A stretch of DNA of 64,000 nucleotides from Kribbella sandramycini (GTDB lineage Bacteria > Actinomycetota > Actinomycetes > Propionibacteriales > Kribbellaceae): NCBI RefSeq assembly GCF_013131805.1, contig NZ_JABJRC010000009.1, forward strand, positions 368,917 to 432,916. Direction: 5' to 3'. A model generated the notes under the pieces. It did not search any database and had not been told where the DNA came from. It was given only the letters and a program-made list of their open reading frames with translations. Position numbers and translations under genes: made by a program. Positions 50,489 to 58,829 of this stretch are shown in pieces; the stretch's first letter is position 1, and each line of letters opens with the position of its first letter.

Positions 50489-51369
50489 GTTCACTGGCGT
50501 GGGTGCGGCGTAGGCGTTCGGTCCAGCGGTTCTGGGCGGAGTTCCGGACGCACAAGGCCGGTGTGGCCGGCCTCGGCGTACTGGTGGTGGCGGTTGTACT
50601 GGCGTTGATCGCGCCGCTGTTCATCGATGCCGGCGTGACGAACGTCGTCAGCGGGACAGGCGAGAAGCTGGCGCCGCCGTCGCTGGATGCGCCGTTGGGG
50701 ACGGACGAATCCGGGCGGTCGGTGCTGCTGATGATCTGGTGGGGTTCGCGGACCTCGCTGCTGATCGGGTTCCTGGCAGCCCTGCTGAGTATGGTGATCG
50801 GGACGGTGCTCGGGATCGCCGCCGGGCACTTCCGCGGCTGGCTGGGCGCGATCGTGTTGCGGATCACCGACTGGTTCCTGGTACTGCCGTCGCTGGTCAC
50901 GGCGCTGGTGCTGGCGGCGATTCTGGGTGGTAGTACGGCGACGATCATCGTCGCGATCGGGGTGACGTCGTGGCCGTCGACGGCGCGGCTGATCCGTGCG
51001 CAGACGCTCGCGGTCGAGGCCCGTCCGTACATCGAGCGCTCGCTGGCGCTGGGCGCCGGGCACTGGCACATCACCACGCGGCACGTGTTGCCGAATGTGG
51101 CGCCGCTGCTGTTGGCGAGTACGACGCTCGAGGTCGCGAGCGCGATCGTCACGGAGTCCACGCTGGCGTTCCTCGGCGTCAGCGCGAACAAGACGTCGTG
51201 GGGGACGATGCTGCGCGGCTCGTACGACTGGGGCGCGGCGACCGCGGGCGCGTGGTGGTACATCCTCATCCCGGGGCTCTGCATCGTCATCGTGGTGATG
51301 GCTTTCACCTTGTGCGGCAGGACTTTGGAGACCGTGCTGAACCCTCGACTGCGGACCCGGGCGGCCTGA
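50485..51369 (+). CDS. Oligopeptide ABC permease, DppC type
   Basis: 294 residues with about six helices; N-terminal FRTHKAGVAGLGVLVVAVVLALIAP segment typical of OppC_N, LGTDESGRSVLLMIWWGSRTSL, and the coupling loop PYIERSLALGAGHWHITTRHVLPNV. Partner of the DppB-type permease. ATG 50485 overlaps the upstream stop as ATGA; its own stop overlaps the next ATG as TGATG. Confidence 0.88.
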   Translation: MSSLAWVRRRRSVQRFWAEFRTHKAGVAGLGVLVVAVVLALIAPLFIDAGVTNVVSGTGEKLAPPSLDAPLGTDESGRSVLLMIWWGSRTSLLIGFLAALLSMVIGTVLGIAAGHFRGWLGAIVLRITDWFLVLPSLVTALVLAAILGGSTATIIVAIGVTSWPSTARLIRAQTLAVEARPYIERSLALGAGHWHITTRHVLPNVAPLLLASTTLEVASAIVTESTLAFLGVSANKTSWGTMLRGSYDWGAATAGAWWYILIPGLCIVIVVMAFTLCGRTLETVLNPRLRTRAA

Positions 51370-52319
51370 TGCTGGAACTCGATTCGTTGTCCATCACCTA
51401 CCGCATCACCGGCGGTGAGGTGCCCGCCGTCCGTGGGGTATCGCTGTCGGTTGCTGCGGGGGAGGCGGTCGGGCTGGCGGGGGAGTCGGGCTCGGGGAAG
51501 TCGACGATCGCGTTGTCGCTGCTGCGGTTGCTGCCACGGACGGCGCGCCTCGACGGGCGGATTCTGCTGGACGGCGACGACGTACTGGCGATGAAGTGGG
51601 GGCGGCTGCGGGCCGTGCGCTGGTCGACGGCGTCCATCGTGTTTCAGGGGGCGCAGCACGGGCTGAACCCGGTGCGGCGGGTTGGTGAGCAGATCGCGGA
51701 GCCGCTGCTGGTGCACAAGCTGGCGTCGGGGGCGGCGGCTGAGCGGCGGGTGCGGGAGCTGCTGGAGCAGGTCGGGTTGCCGGCTTGGCGGGCGCGGAGT
51801 TATCCGCATGAGCTTTCGGGCGGCCAGCGGCAGCGGGTGATGATCGCGATGGCGCTGGCGTGCTCACCGCGGCTGATCATCGCGGACGAGCCGACGACCG
51901 CGCTCGACCTGATGGTGCAGGCGCAGGTGCTGACGCTGATCCGCGAGCTGATCGCGTCGCACGGGATCTCGTTGCTGATGATCTCGCACGATCTGTCGGT
52001 GCTCGCGGAAGTCTGCGACCGGCTCGCGGTGATGTACGCCGGTCGCCTGGTCGAGACCGGGCCGTCGGACTCGCCGTTCGAGCATCCCTACAGCCGGGCG
52101 CTCTCGGCGGCCTTCCCGACGGTCGGTGACCCGGCGTCGCGGTTGGCTCCCCGTGGACTGGCCGGTGATCCGCCCGATCCGCAGTCCTTGCCCGGTGGTT
52201 GCGCCTTCCATCCGCGCTGCCCCGCCGTCCAGGAGACCTGTTCGACGACTCCGATCGACCTTCGGCCCGCTGGTCCCGATCGGCAGGCGGCCTGTGTCCT
52301 GGTGGAGGAAAAGTGCTAG
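51369..52319 (+). CDS. Oligopeptide ABC ATPase, DppD type
   Basis: 316 residues. Walker A GESGSGKS near 37-44, signature LSGGQRQR near 141-148, Walker B LIIADEPTTALD. The C-terminal oligo_HPY-type zone contains GGCAFHPRCP with the cysteines found in Dpp/Opp ATPases, some of which carry an Fe-S cluster. It forms a heterodimer with the DppF-type ATPase. Its start overlaps the permease stop by one base. Confidence 0.88.
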   Translation: MLELDSLSITYRITGGEVPAVRGVSLSVAAGEAVGLAGESGSGKSTIALSLLRLLPRTARLDGRILLDGDDVLAMKWGRLRAVRWSTASIVFQGAQHGLNPVRRVGEQIAEPLLVHKLASGAAAERRVRELLEQVGLPAWRARSYPHELSGGQRQRVMIAMALACSPRLIIADEPTTALDLMVQAQVLTLIRELIASHGISLLMISHDLSVLAEVCDRLAVMYAGRLVETGPSDSPFEHPYSRALSAAFPTVGDPASRLAPRGLAGDPPDPQSLPGGCAFHPRCPAVQETCSTTPIDLRPAGPDRQAACVLVEEKC

Positions 52320-53230
52320 AGGCAACGAATGTCTCGGTCGAGTTCGGCCGGGCCCGGGCGGTCGACGGCGTCAACCTGTCGGTCGGCGCCGGTGAGATCG
52401 TCGCCCTGGTCGGCGAGTCCGGCTGCGGCAAGACCACCCTGGCGCGGACGCTACTTGGGCTGGAGCGCCCGGCGTCCGGCACGATCTCGTACGACGGCGC
52501 CCCGCTGAGCTATTCGGGGCGCGCGCTGCGGGCCTTCCGGCGGCAGGTCCAGCTCGTCCTGCAGGATCCGATGGGCTCGCTGAACCCGCGGCACACCGTC
52601 TACGAGGCGGTCGCCGAGGGGCCGCGGATCCACCGGCTGCCCGACGAGGAGGCCGTCGTCAGCTCGGCCCTCGCCCGCGCCGGCCTCCGGCCGCCGGAGC
52701 GGTTTTTCCTCCGCTACCCGCACGAACTCTCCGGCGGCCAGCGCCAACGCGTGGTGATCGCCGGCGCCCTGGCCCTCGACCCGCGCATCCTGATCGCCGA
52801 CGAGCCGGTCGCCTCCCTGGACGCCTCGATCCGCGGCGAGATCCTCGCCCTGCTGCTCCGCCTGCGCGCCGACCTCGGCCTCGGCGCCCTCGTCGTCACC
52901 CACGACCTCGGCCTGGCCTGGAACATCGCCGACCGGGTCGCCGTCATGTACCTCGGCCGGATCGTCGAATCCGGCCCCACCGAGGACGTCCTGACCAACC
53001 CGCAGCACCCCTACACCCAGGCGCTGCTCTCCGTCCTCCCCGACTCCCCGCACCGCATCGTCCTCACCGGCGAACCCCCGGACCCGACCCGGATCCCCAC
53101 CGGCTGCCGCTTCCACCCCCGCTGCCAACTAGTTGCCACTGGCAACGGCACCCCCGCCTGCGCCACCCAGCCCCTCCCCATCCTCAGCACCGCCCCCGGC
53201 GTCGCCTGCCACCTCACCCCCACGAACTGA
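52313..53230 (+). CDS. Oligopeptide ABC ATPase, DppF type
   Basis: 305 residues. Walker A GESGCGKT near 34-41, Q-loop LVLQDPMGSLNPRH, signature LSGGQRQR, Walker B ILIADEPVASLD, and C-terminal GCRFHPRC. GTG 52313 lies inside the end of the DppD-type gene with GGAGG just upstream, so it is translationally coupled. Last gene of the importer operon; a hairpin begins at its stop codon. The 3' half is very C-rich. Confidence 0.88.
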   Translation: MLEATNVSVEFGRARAVDGVNLSVGAGEIVALVGESGCGKTTLARTLLGLERPASGTISYDGAPLSYSGRALRAFRRQVQLVLQDPMGSLNPRHTVYEAVAEGPRIHRLPDEEAVVSSALARAGLRPPERFFLRYPHELSGGQRQRVVIAGALALDPRILIADEPVASLDASIRGEILALLLRLRADLGLGALVVTHDLGLAWNIADRVAVMYLGRIVESGPTEDVLTNPQHPYTQALLSVLPDSPHRIVLTGEPPDPTRIPTGCRFHPRCQLVATGNGTPACATQPLPILSTAPGVACHLTPTN

Positions 53231-53268
53231 CCGGCCGGAGCCCCCAACGTCGCGGGCCCCGGCCGGTC
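53229..53268 (+). terminator. Hairpin after the importer operon
   Basis: Two 15-base arms (53229-53243, GACCGGCCGGAGCCC, and 53254-53268) with one mismatch and a 10-base loop, overlapping the stop codon. No T-tract, so of the GC-stem-only type common in actinobacteria. Confidence 0.65.
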
Positions 53269-53296
53269 CTCACCTCACCGGGGGTTGAACCCCCGC

Positions 53297-53548
53297 TCAC
53301 ACCTCGTCGTCGTCCTCAGGCTCTTCCTCGGCGTCGGCCAGCGCCCACTTCAGCTGGAACTCGACCTCTTCCTCATCCTCCGACCGCTCGTGCTCCACGC
53401 TGATCCGAGCATTCTTCGGCACCGTGAACCGCTCGCCGGCCACCTGGATCCGGAACGGCTTCCCCGCCTCCAGCGCATCCGCCAACCGCCGCAACTTCGC
53501 CGCAAAATCAGCAACCGAGTAGTCCTTCTCAACATCTCTCTCACTCAT
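53297..53548 (-). CDS. Amphi-Trp domain protein
   Basis: 83 residues. The sequence follows the amphi-Trp pattern: short helix AAKLRRLADALEAGKPF, the strand FRIQVAGERFTVP and the ending VEFQLKWAL with a C-terminal acidic tail. Small proteins of this family occur widely in archaea and bacteria with no proven function. Single gene, convergent with the importer operon and divergent from the ArsR operon. Confidence 0.75.
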   Translation of the reverse strand: MSERDVEKDYSVADFAAKLRRLADALEAGKPFRIQVAGERFTVPKNARISVEHERSEDEEEVEFQLKWALADAEEEPEDDDEV

Positions 53549-53585
53549 GAGGCCTATCCAACCAACTCAGGGGTTCTTCCGGTAC

Positions 53586-53616
53586 TTGACAATAGTTAAC
53601 GAATGAGTGAACTATT
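53586..53616 (+). promoter_or_regulatory. Promoter and ArsR operator
   Basis: TTGACA (53586-53591) and TGAACT (53608-53613) with a 16-base spacer; the inverted repeat AATAGTT (53591-53597) - 12 bases - AACTATT (53610-53616) covers the spacer and -10. ATG 53622 is eight bases past the -10, giving a leaderless, autorepressed transcript. Confidence 0.68.
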
Positions 53617-53621
53617 GCAGG

Positions 53622-53957
53622 ATGGTGGAAGCTCAGGTGGACAGGTTCTTCGAAGTCCTCGCCGACCCGACCCGGCGGCAGGTCGTCCAGCTCCTCGGTG
53701 AAGGCCCCCGGCGCGCCGGTCAGCTGGCCGTCGCCACCGGAGCGTCGTCCCCGGCGATGAGCAGGCATCTCCGCATCCTGCTGGAGGCCGGCCTGATCGC
53801 CGACGAACGCGTCCCGGACGACGCGCGTGTCCGCCTCTTCCATCTCAACCCCGAGCCCGTCGTCGCCGTCCAGGCCTGGCTCGACCAGGTCCAAGCGCAC
53901 TGGCGTGACAACCTCGGCGCCTTCAAACGTCACGTCGAAACCAGGGAGAAGCGATGA
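53622..53957 (+). CDS. ArsR-family repressor
   Basis: 111 residues. Winged HTH with ADPTRRQVVQLL near 12-23 and ASSPAMSRHLRILLEAGLI near 42-60; no cysteine metal site, as in the SRPBCC-linked ArsR subgroup. ATG 53622 is preferred to an in-frame GTG at 53607 that lies in the operator. First gene of a three-gene operon; overlaps the next gene by ATGA. It should repress the operon until an unknown signal appears. Confidence 0.85.
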   Translation: MVEAQVDRFFEVLADPTRRQVVQLLGEGPRRAGQLAVATGASSPAMSRHLRILLEAGLIADERVPDDARVRLFHLNPEPVVAVQAWLDQVQAHWRDNLGAFKRHVETREKR

Positions 53958-54754
53958 CAGCCACCGCCGCGACCGCGACCGTCGAAGTCCCCGTCGACCC
54001 CGACACTGCCTTCTGGATCTTCACCGAGGAGATCGACCTCTGGTGGGTTCGCGGCCCGATCAACTTCTTCGACGCCGCCCGCGCCACCGCCATGCACATC
54101 GAACCCCACCTCGACGGCCGCATCCTCGAGGTCTACGCCCTCCCCGACGACGTTCTCGAATTGGGCCGCATCACCGCCTGGAGCCCCGGCAACCACTTCA
54201 CCTACCGCAGTTCCGTCGACGACACCCAAACTCACATCACCTTCACCCCCACCGACTCCGGCACCGAAGTCACCGTCGTCCAATCCCTCGTGCAAGACGG
54301 CGCCAAAGCCTTCTACTTCTGGCCCAACGTCATCAGCTGGTTCCCCGCCTGGCTGTCCCGCCGCGACACGGCGCCCAGCACTCCCCGCGAGGCCGACCGC
54401 CTCGCAATCGCCTTGTACTACGAGGATCCAGCCGCGGCGGCCCGCTGGCTGCACACCGCCTACGGCCTCGACTCCTGGTCGACCATCCCCGCCGAGGGCA
54501 GCAGCCCCTCCTGGATCGAGCTCAACGTAGGCACCCGAGCCATCCTCCTCTTCCCCCGCACCGCCCCCAACCCACCCCAGAACGACCACAGCACCTGGAT
54601 CTTCGTCGACGACCTCGACGCCCATTTCGCCCAGGCCACCGCCGCCGGCGCCAAGATCCTCACCCCCATCCACCAACACGGCTACCGCCGCTACGAAACC
54701 CAAGACCTGGAAGGCCACCACTGGACCTTCGCCCAAGCCCGCCCCACCCAGTGA
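53954..54754 (+). CDS. SRPBCC (AHSA1-like) and VOC/glyoxalase-like fusion protein
   Basis: 266 residues. First half (1-145): SRPBCC domain with VEVPVDPDTAFWIFTEEIDLWW and HLDGRILEVYA, as usually found next to ArsR-type repressors. Second half (about 150-262): VOC-type domain, ALYYEDPAAAARWLHTAYGL, STWIFVDDLDAHFAQATAAGAKIL, HGYRRYETQDLEGHHWTFAQ. VOC domains bind or modify small ligands such as antibiotics. The fusion may sense or detoxify a hydrophobic compound (inference). Overlaps both neighbours by four bases. Confidence 0.82.
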   Translation: MTATAATATVEVPVDPDTAFWIFTEEIDLWWVRGPINFFDAARATAMHIEPHLDGRILEVYALPDDVLELGRITAWSPGNHFTYRSSVDDTQTHITFTPTDSGTEVTVVQSLVQDGAKAFYFWPNVISWFPAWLSRRDTAPSTPREADRLAIALYYEDPAAAARWLHTAYGLDSWSTIPAEGSSPSWIELNVGTRAILLFPRTAPNPPQNDHSTWIFVDDLDAHFAQATAAGAKILTPIHQHGYRRYETQDLEGHHWTFAQARPTQ

Positions 54755-55443
54755 TCCCGCTGTCTGGCGGCCGTCTCACGCCAGGAGTAGTCCGCGACGG
54801 CGAGACCGTCCGTCGCCCCACCCCACCCGGCACCGCCGAGCTCCTCGACCTCCTTGCCGCACGTGGTTTCAAGGGCGCTCCGCGCTACGTGGCACCCGGC
54901 GTCCTCACCTACGTCGAGGGCAGCGTGCCGGCGCGCTTCCAGATCTGGTCGGATTCGCAGATCGCCGATTTCGGGGTCCTCCTTCGGGCCTTCCACGAAG
55001 CCACCCGCGGCAGCGCGCTGGCTGCTCCGCACGAGGTCGTCTGCCATCACGACCTTGGCCCGAACAACACCGTCTTCCGGGACGACCGGCCGGTGGCGCT
55101 CATCGACTTCGACCTGGCTGCTCCGGGCAGTCCGCTGGAGGATTTCGGGTACGCCGCGTGGACGTGGTGCATCGCGTCGAAGTACGACGATGTCGACCGC
55201 CAGGCTGCTCAGGTCGCACTGCTGGCCGACTCCTATCAGCTGACACCCGCGCAGCGCTCTGTGGTCGTCGATGCCGTGCTGGAGCGCCTGAGCCGTAACT
55301 CCCGTTTCTGGGCTGAGACAACAGCACCAGTCACGTCCGCGCAACGCGCGGAATACATCGCGTGGTCGCGCCGGGAGCATGCCTTTGTGGGCATGCACCG
55401 AGCGGTCTTCGAACAGGCCCTCAGAGGCGGCCGGCTTTTTTGA
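54751..55443 (+). CDS. Aminoglycoside-phosphotransferase-like kinase
   Basis: 230 residues. APH-family catalytic loop HHDLGPNNTVF (near 95-105) and metal-binding IDFDLAAPG (near 113-121). Short for an APH: the N-terminal nucleotide-binding lobe is reduced to about 75 residues, beginning ISGGRLTPGVVRDGETVRRP-like sequence where a glycine loop should be. Substrate unknown; it may phosphorylate an antibiotic or metabolite. GTG 54751 overlaps the fusion gene as GTGA. Its 3' end overlaps the DUF58 gene on the other strand by 23 bases. Confidence 0.78.
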   Translation: MIPLSGGRLTPGVVRDGETVRRPTPPGTAELLDLLAARGFKGAPRYVAPGVLTYVEGSVPARFQIWSDSQIADFGVLLRAFHEATRGSALAAPHEVVCHHDLGPNNTVFRDDRPVALIDFDLAAPGSPLEDFGYAAWTWCIASKYDDVDRQAAQVALLADSYQLTPAQRSVVVDAVLERLSRNSRFWAETTAPVTSAQRAEYIAWSRREHAFVGMHRAVFEQALRGGRLF

Positions 55444-56713
55444 GGGCTAGGTAGGTGTCGGCCAGGGCGGGGGCTATTTGGTCTGGGTTTTCGTCTACTA
55501 CGGTGACGCCGGCTCGGGTGAGGGTGGCGGTTAGGCGGTCTCGGTCCAGGCGGGTGCGGGCGGCTGAGGCGGCGTTGTAGACGTCGATGAGGTCGGTGCG
55601 GGTGGCTTCGAGTTCGGTGAGGCGGGGGTCGGCCACGGAGGCCAGGACTACTACGTGGCGGCGGAGGAGGGGGGCTATGACGGGGAGGAGGGACTCCTCG
55701 ATGACGGCTGGGTCCAGGCCGGTGAGGAGGACCACCAGGGAGCGTTGGCCCAGGCGTTCGAGGACTTGGGAGACGACGATGCGGAAGTCGGTTTGGACCA
55801 GTTCGGCTTCTACGGGCGCCAGGGCGTTCACGAACGAGGGGAGGACGTCTTCGGGGGCCGGACGGCGGACGTCGGCGCGGACGGCGGAGTCGCAGGCCAG
55901 CAGGGAGACGCGGTCGCCGGCTCGGGTGGCCAGGGCGGCCAGGAGGAGGGCGGCGTCCATGGCGTGGTCGAGGCGTGGGGCGTCGCCGACGCGGCCGGCG
56001 GACATGCGGCCGGAGTCGATGACGATGGCGACCTGTCGGTCGCGTTCGGGGCGCCAGGTGCGCAGTACGACGTTGCCGCGGCGGGCGGTGGCTCGCCAGT
56101 CGATGCTGCGGACGTCGTCGCCGGGGACGTAGTCCCGGAGCGAGTCGAACTCGGTGCCCTGGCCGCGGACGAGCAGCGCGGTCCGGCCGTCGAGCTCCCG
56201 CAGACGGGCCAGCCGCGAGGGCAGGTGTTTGCGGCTGTTGAACGGCGGTAGCGCTCGCACCGTCCAGTCAACGCGGTGCGAACCCTGCCGGCCGGCGAAA
56301 CCGAGCGGACCGATCGACCTAACCGTCACCCGGTCGGCCTGTCGGTCGCCGCGGCGCGTGGGGACGAGGTGCGTGGTCAGCCGACGACGCTCGCCGTGTG
56401 GCAGGTCCAACCGGTGCGGCGGGTCCTGTACGCCGGCAGACGGCACCCAGGCGTCGCGCAGCAGGCCCTTGACGCGCCGGCCCGGGTTCGCGACCAGCAA
56501 CTGCACAACGGCCTGCTGACCAAGGCGTACGGCGGTGTCACCCTCACGGCTAAACTGCAGCCGTCGCGGCGACCCAGCCAACAAGATGTCGACCAGACAG
56601 ACCAGGACGACCGCAGCGATCACCAGACCGATGCCACCCCAGCTCGGCAGCACCAGAGCGACGAAGAGCACCCCGACGCCCGCCAGCACCGCGGCCCTGC
56701 CCGTGAGAACCAT
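55421..56713 (-). CDS. DUF58 protein (MoxR-associated)
   Basis: 430 residues: two transmembrane helices near the N-terminus (about 8-45), a beta-rich extracytoplasmic-looking or cytoplasmic domain, the signature GTEFDSLRDYVPGDDVRSIDW near 185-205, and a vWA-like domain with DSGRMSAG (MIDAS-like) near 233. DUF58 partners the MoxR AAA+ ATPase, likely as a substrate-handling or metal-dependent assembly factor. Its start overlaps the moxR stop as TGATG. Base composition of the 3' 400 bases is G/T-rich on the plus strand. Confidence 0.84.
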   Translation of the reverse strand: MVLTGRAAVLAGVGVLFVALVLPSWGGIGLVIAAVVLVCLVDILLAGSPRRLQFSREGDTAVRLGQQAVVQLLVANPGRRVKGLLRDAWVPSAGVQDPPHRLDLPHGERRRLTTHLVPTRRGDRQADRVTVRSIGPLGFAGRQGSHRVDWTVRALPPFNSRKHLPSRLARLRELDGRTALLVRGQGTEFDSLRDYVPGDDVRSIDWRATARRGNVVLRTWRPERDRQVAIVIDSGRMSAGRVGDAPRLDHAMDAALLLAALATRAGDRVSLLACDSAVRADVRRPAPEDVLPSFVNALAPVEAELVQTDFRIVVSQVLERLGQRSLVVLLTGLDPAVIEESLLPVIAPLLRRHVVVLASVADPRLTELEATRTDLIDVYNAASAARTRLDRDRLTATLTRAGVTVVDENPDQIAPALADTYLALKKAGRL

Positions 56714-57687
56714 CAGCGCGGTACTGGCACGGTCGCCAGGACGCTCTCCAGCACGGCGTCCGAGCTGACACCCTCCAGCTCAGCCTCCGGCCGCACCTGC
56801 ACCCGGTGCCGCAGACAAGGACGCGCCATCGCCTTCACATCGTCCGGAATGACGTAGTCCCGACCAGACAGCCAAGCCCAGGCCCGCGAGACCGCCAGCA
56901 GCGCCGTCGCACCACGCGGTGACACACCGAGCTGCAGCGACGGCGACTGCCGCGTCGCCCGACACACGTCCACGATGTACGCCAGCACGTCGTCCCGGAC
57001 GGCGACCTGACGTACGGCGCCCTGGGCGGCCAGCAGATGCTCTGGACCAGCCACCGGCCGCAGACCCGCCGCCTCGAGGTCACGCGGGTCGAAACCCTGC
57101 GCATGCCGAGCGAGGACGGCGATCTCGGCGTCCCGCGGCGGGATGTCCAGCGTGACCTTCAGCAGGAACCGGTCGAGCTGCGCCTCCGGCAGCGGGTAGG
57201 TGCCCTCGTACTCGATCGGGTTCTGCGTGGCGGCCACCACGAACGGCACCGGCAGTTTCCGCGACTCGCCGTCGACGGTGACCTGCCGCTCCTCCATCGC
57301 CTCCAGCAGCGAGGACTGCGTCTTCGGCGGCGTCCGGTTGATCTCGTCGGCCAGCATGATGTTCGTGAACACCGGCCCGGGCCGGAACTCGAACTCACTG
57401 GTCTTCGCGTCGTACACGAGCGATCCGGTCACGTCACCGGGCATCAGGTCCGGTGTGAACTGCACGCGCTTGGTTTCCAGCCGCATGGCCGTCGACAACG
57501 CCCGCACCATCAGAGTCTTCGCCGTACCCGGCACACCTTCGAGCAGGACGTGCCCGCGGCAGAGCAGCGCCAGCACCAGCGCGGTGACCGCGGTCTCCTG
57601 ACCGACGACCGCCTTGCCGATCTCGGTGCGCAGCGCCACCAATGCCTGCCTCGCCTCTTCGGCGGTGATCTCGGTAGTGGTGGTCAC
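56713..57687 (-). CDS. moxR: MoxR-family AAA+ ATPase
   Basis: 324 residues. Walker A GVPGTAKT near 44-51, Walker B LADEINRTPPKTQSSLLEAMEE near 111-132, sensor AATQNPIEYEGTYPLPEAQLDRF. A chaperone-like ATPase that activates or assembles protein complexes, here with DUF58, DUF4350 and DUF4129 partners, as in many actinobacteria. Overlaps DUF4350 by four bases upstream and DUF58 by one base downstream. Confidence 0.9.
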   Translation of the reverse strand: MTTTTEITAEEARQALVALRTEIGKAVVGQETAVTALVLALLCRGHVLLEGVPGTAKTLMVRALSTAMRLETKRVQFTPDLMPGDVTGSLVYDAKTSEFEFRPGPVFTNIMLADEINRTPPKTQSSLLEAMEERQVTVDGESRKLPVPFVVAATQNPIEYEGTYPLPEAQLDRFLLKVTLDIPPRDAEIAVLARHAQGFDPRDLEAAGLRPVAGPEHLLAAQGAVRQVAVRDDVLAYIVDVCRATRQSPSLQLGVSPRGATALLAVSRAWAWLSGRDYVIPDDVKAMARPCLRHRVQVRPEAELEGVSSDAVLESVLATVPVPR

Positions 57688-58829
57688 GGGTGTCGTACCT
57701 CCTGCGTCAGTACGTCGAGTTGATCGGACAAGTTCAAGAGGGCCACGTCGTCCATCGGCGGCATGCCGTACAGGACTTCGTGCACCAGTAGCGGATCCCA
57801 GCCGGTGCGGGTCGCGATCGTTGCGACCACTGCGCTCGGCTCGGCCCGCCGGGGGATGCCATGTGCCTTCTGCAGCTGACCGAGCGCGGACTCGCGCAGC
57901 GCGGCCGCAGCCCGGTCTCTGGCCCGAGAACGCCGGTAGAGCCGCGCACGACCCTCAGTGGTCTCAGCTGCGTGCACGATCACCGGCAGCCGCTCCACCA
58001 CGACCGGCCCGAGCCGGCGGCCCCGCCAGATCGCAACGATCAGCGCGGCGAAAGCGAGCGCCCAGGCGATGTAGCGGACGGACGGCGGCACCAGCGGCGG
58101 GCCGGAGTCGTCAGCAACGGAGTCACCGGCCTCGTACTGCGGCAGGTACCAGGTGAGGTTCTGATGCGTGCCGATCAGGTTGAGCGCCAGTGCGGCGTTG
58201 CCGTCGTCGGCCAGCTCGGCGTTGGTGAACGTCCGCGACGTCCCGACCACATCCACGATGCGACCGGCTGTCTCCAGGCGGACGACGGTGTTGTTGATCC
58301 CGTCGCCGTAACAGACCTTCGCGGACGGCGGCGCTGTGTACGCGGCCCCGCCGACCTCCGCCGTACCGGCCTTCACTGCGGCCGGGAGGTCGCAGCCGGG
58401 CTGGCGGCTGCTGTAGCTGAGGTTTTGCGCGCTGTCGCGCACACCGGGGGCCAGAATCTCCAGCGCGCGGTCACCGGGCCGGATGAGGATCAGGTGGCTC
58501 CAGCGCGCGTCAGCGATCCGCCTCAGGTCGTCGCGGTCCAGCTGGCCGTTCGGACCGATCAGCAGCGTTTTGCCCTCGCCCGACTCGACTGCGTCCGCCA
58601 GGTACTCCGACCCGGTGACCTTGACGCCGTGCTTCTGCAACAGGTTCGACAGCGCGCGGGCGCCGTTCTGCTCGGTGGAGTCCGGGCTGAAGGGCCCTGA
58701 GGTCGGCGCGATACTCGCGATCATCACGACGATCGACACCAGCACGATGACGCCGGTGATCAGCAGCGGCTTGCGAAGCAGCCGCCAGCTCTCACCCGCG
58801 GTGCGGCCGACCGGAGTGCTGGTACTCAC
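57684..58829 (-). CDS. DUF4350 membrane protein
   Basis: 381 residues: N-terminal helix (about 22-44), a DUF4350 domain (about 50-240, with GARALSNLLQKHGVKV), a second helix near 252-266, and a cytoplasmic tail with RARLYRRSRARDRAAAALRE. Two cysteines (GCDLP, KVCYG) may pair outside the cell. Part of the five-gene MoxR cluster; function unknown. Four-base overlaps with both neighbours. Confidence 0.82.
   Translation of the reverse strand: MSTSTPVGRTAGESWRLLRKPLLITGVIVLVSIVVMIASIAPTSGPFSPDSTEQNGARALSNLLQKHGVKVTGSEYLADAVESGEGKTLLIGPNGQLDRDDLRRIADARWSHLILIRPGDRALEILAPGVRDSAQNLSYSSRQPGCDLPAAVKAGTAEVGGAAYTAPPSAKVCYGDGINNTVVRLETAGRIVDVVGTSRTFTNAELADDGNAALALNLIGTHQNLTWYLPQYEAGDSVADDSGPPLVPPSVRYIAWALAFAALIVAIWRGRRLGPVVVERLPVIVHAAETTEGRARLYRRSRARDRAAAALRESALGQLQKAHGIPRRAEPSAVVATIATRTGWDPLLVHEVLYGMPPMDDVALLNLSDQLDVLTQEVRHP

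Noticed and set aside
53827..54750. N-terminal extension of the phosphotransferase reading frame through the SRPBCC-VOC gene
   Set aside because: The extension is Arg/His/Pro-rich and covers a well-supported gene in another frame; GTG 54751 with a GTGA overlap is the natural start.
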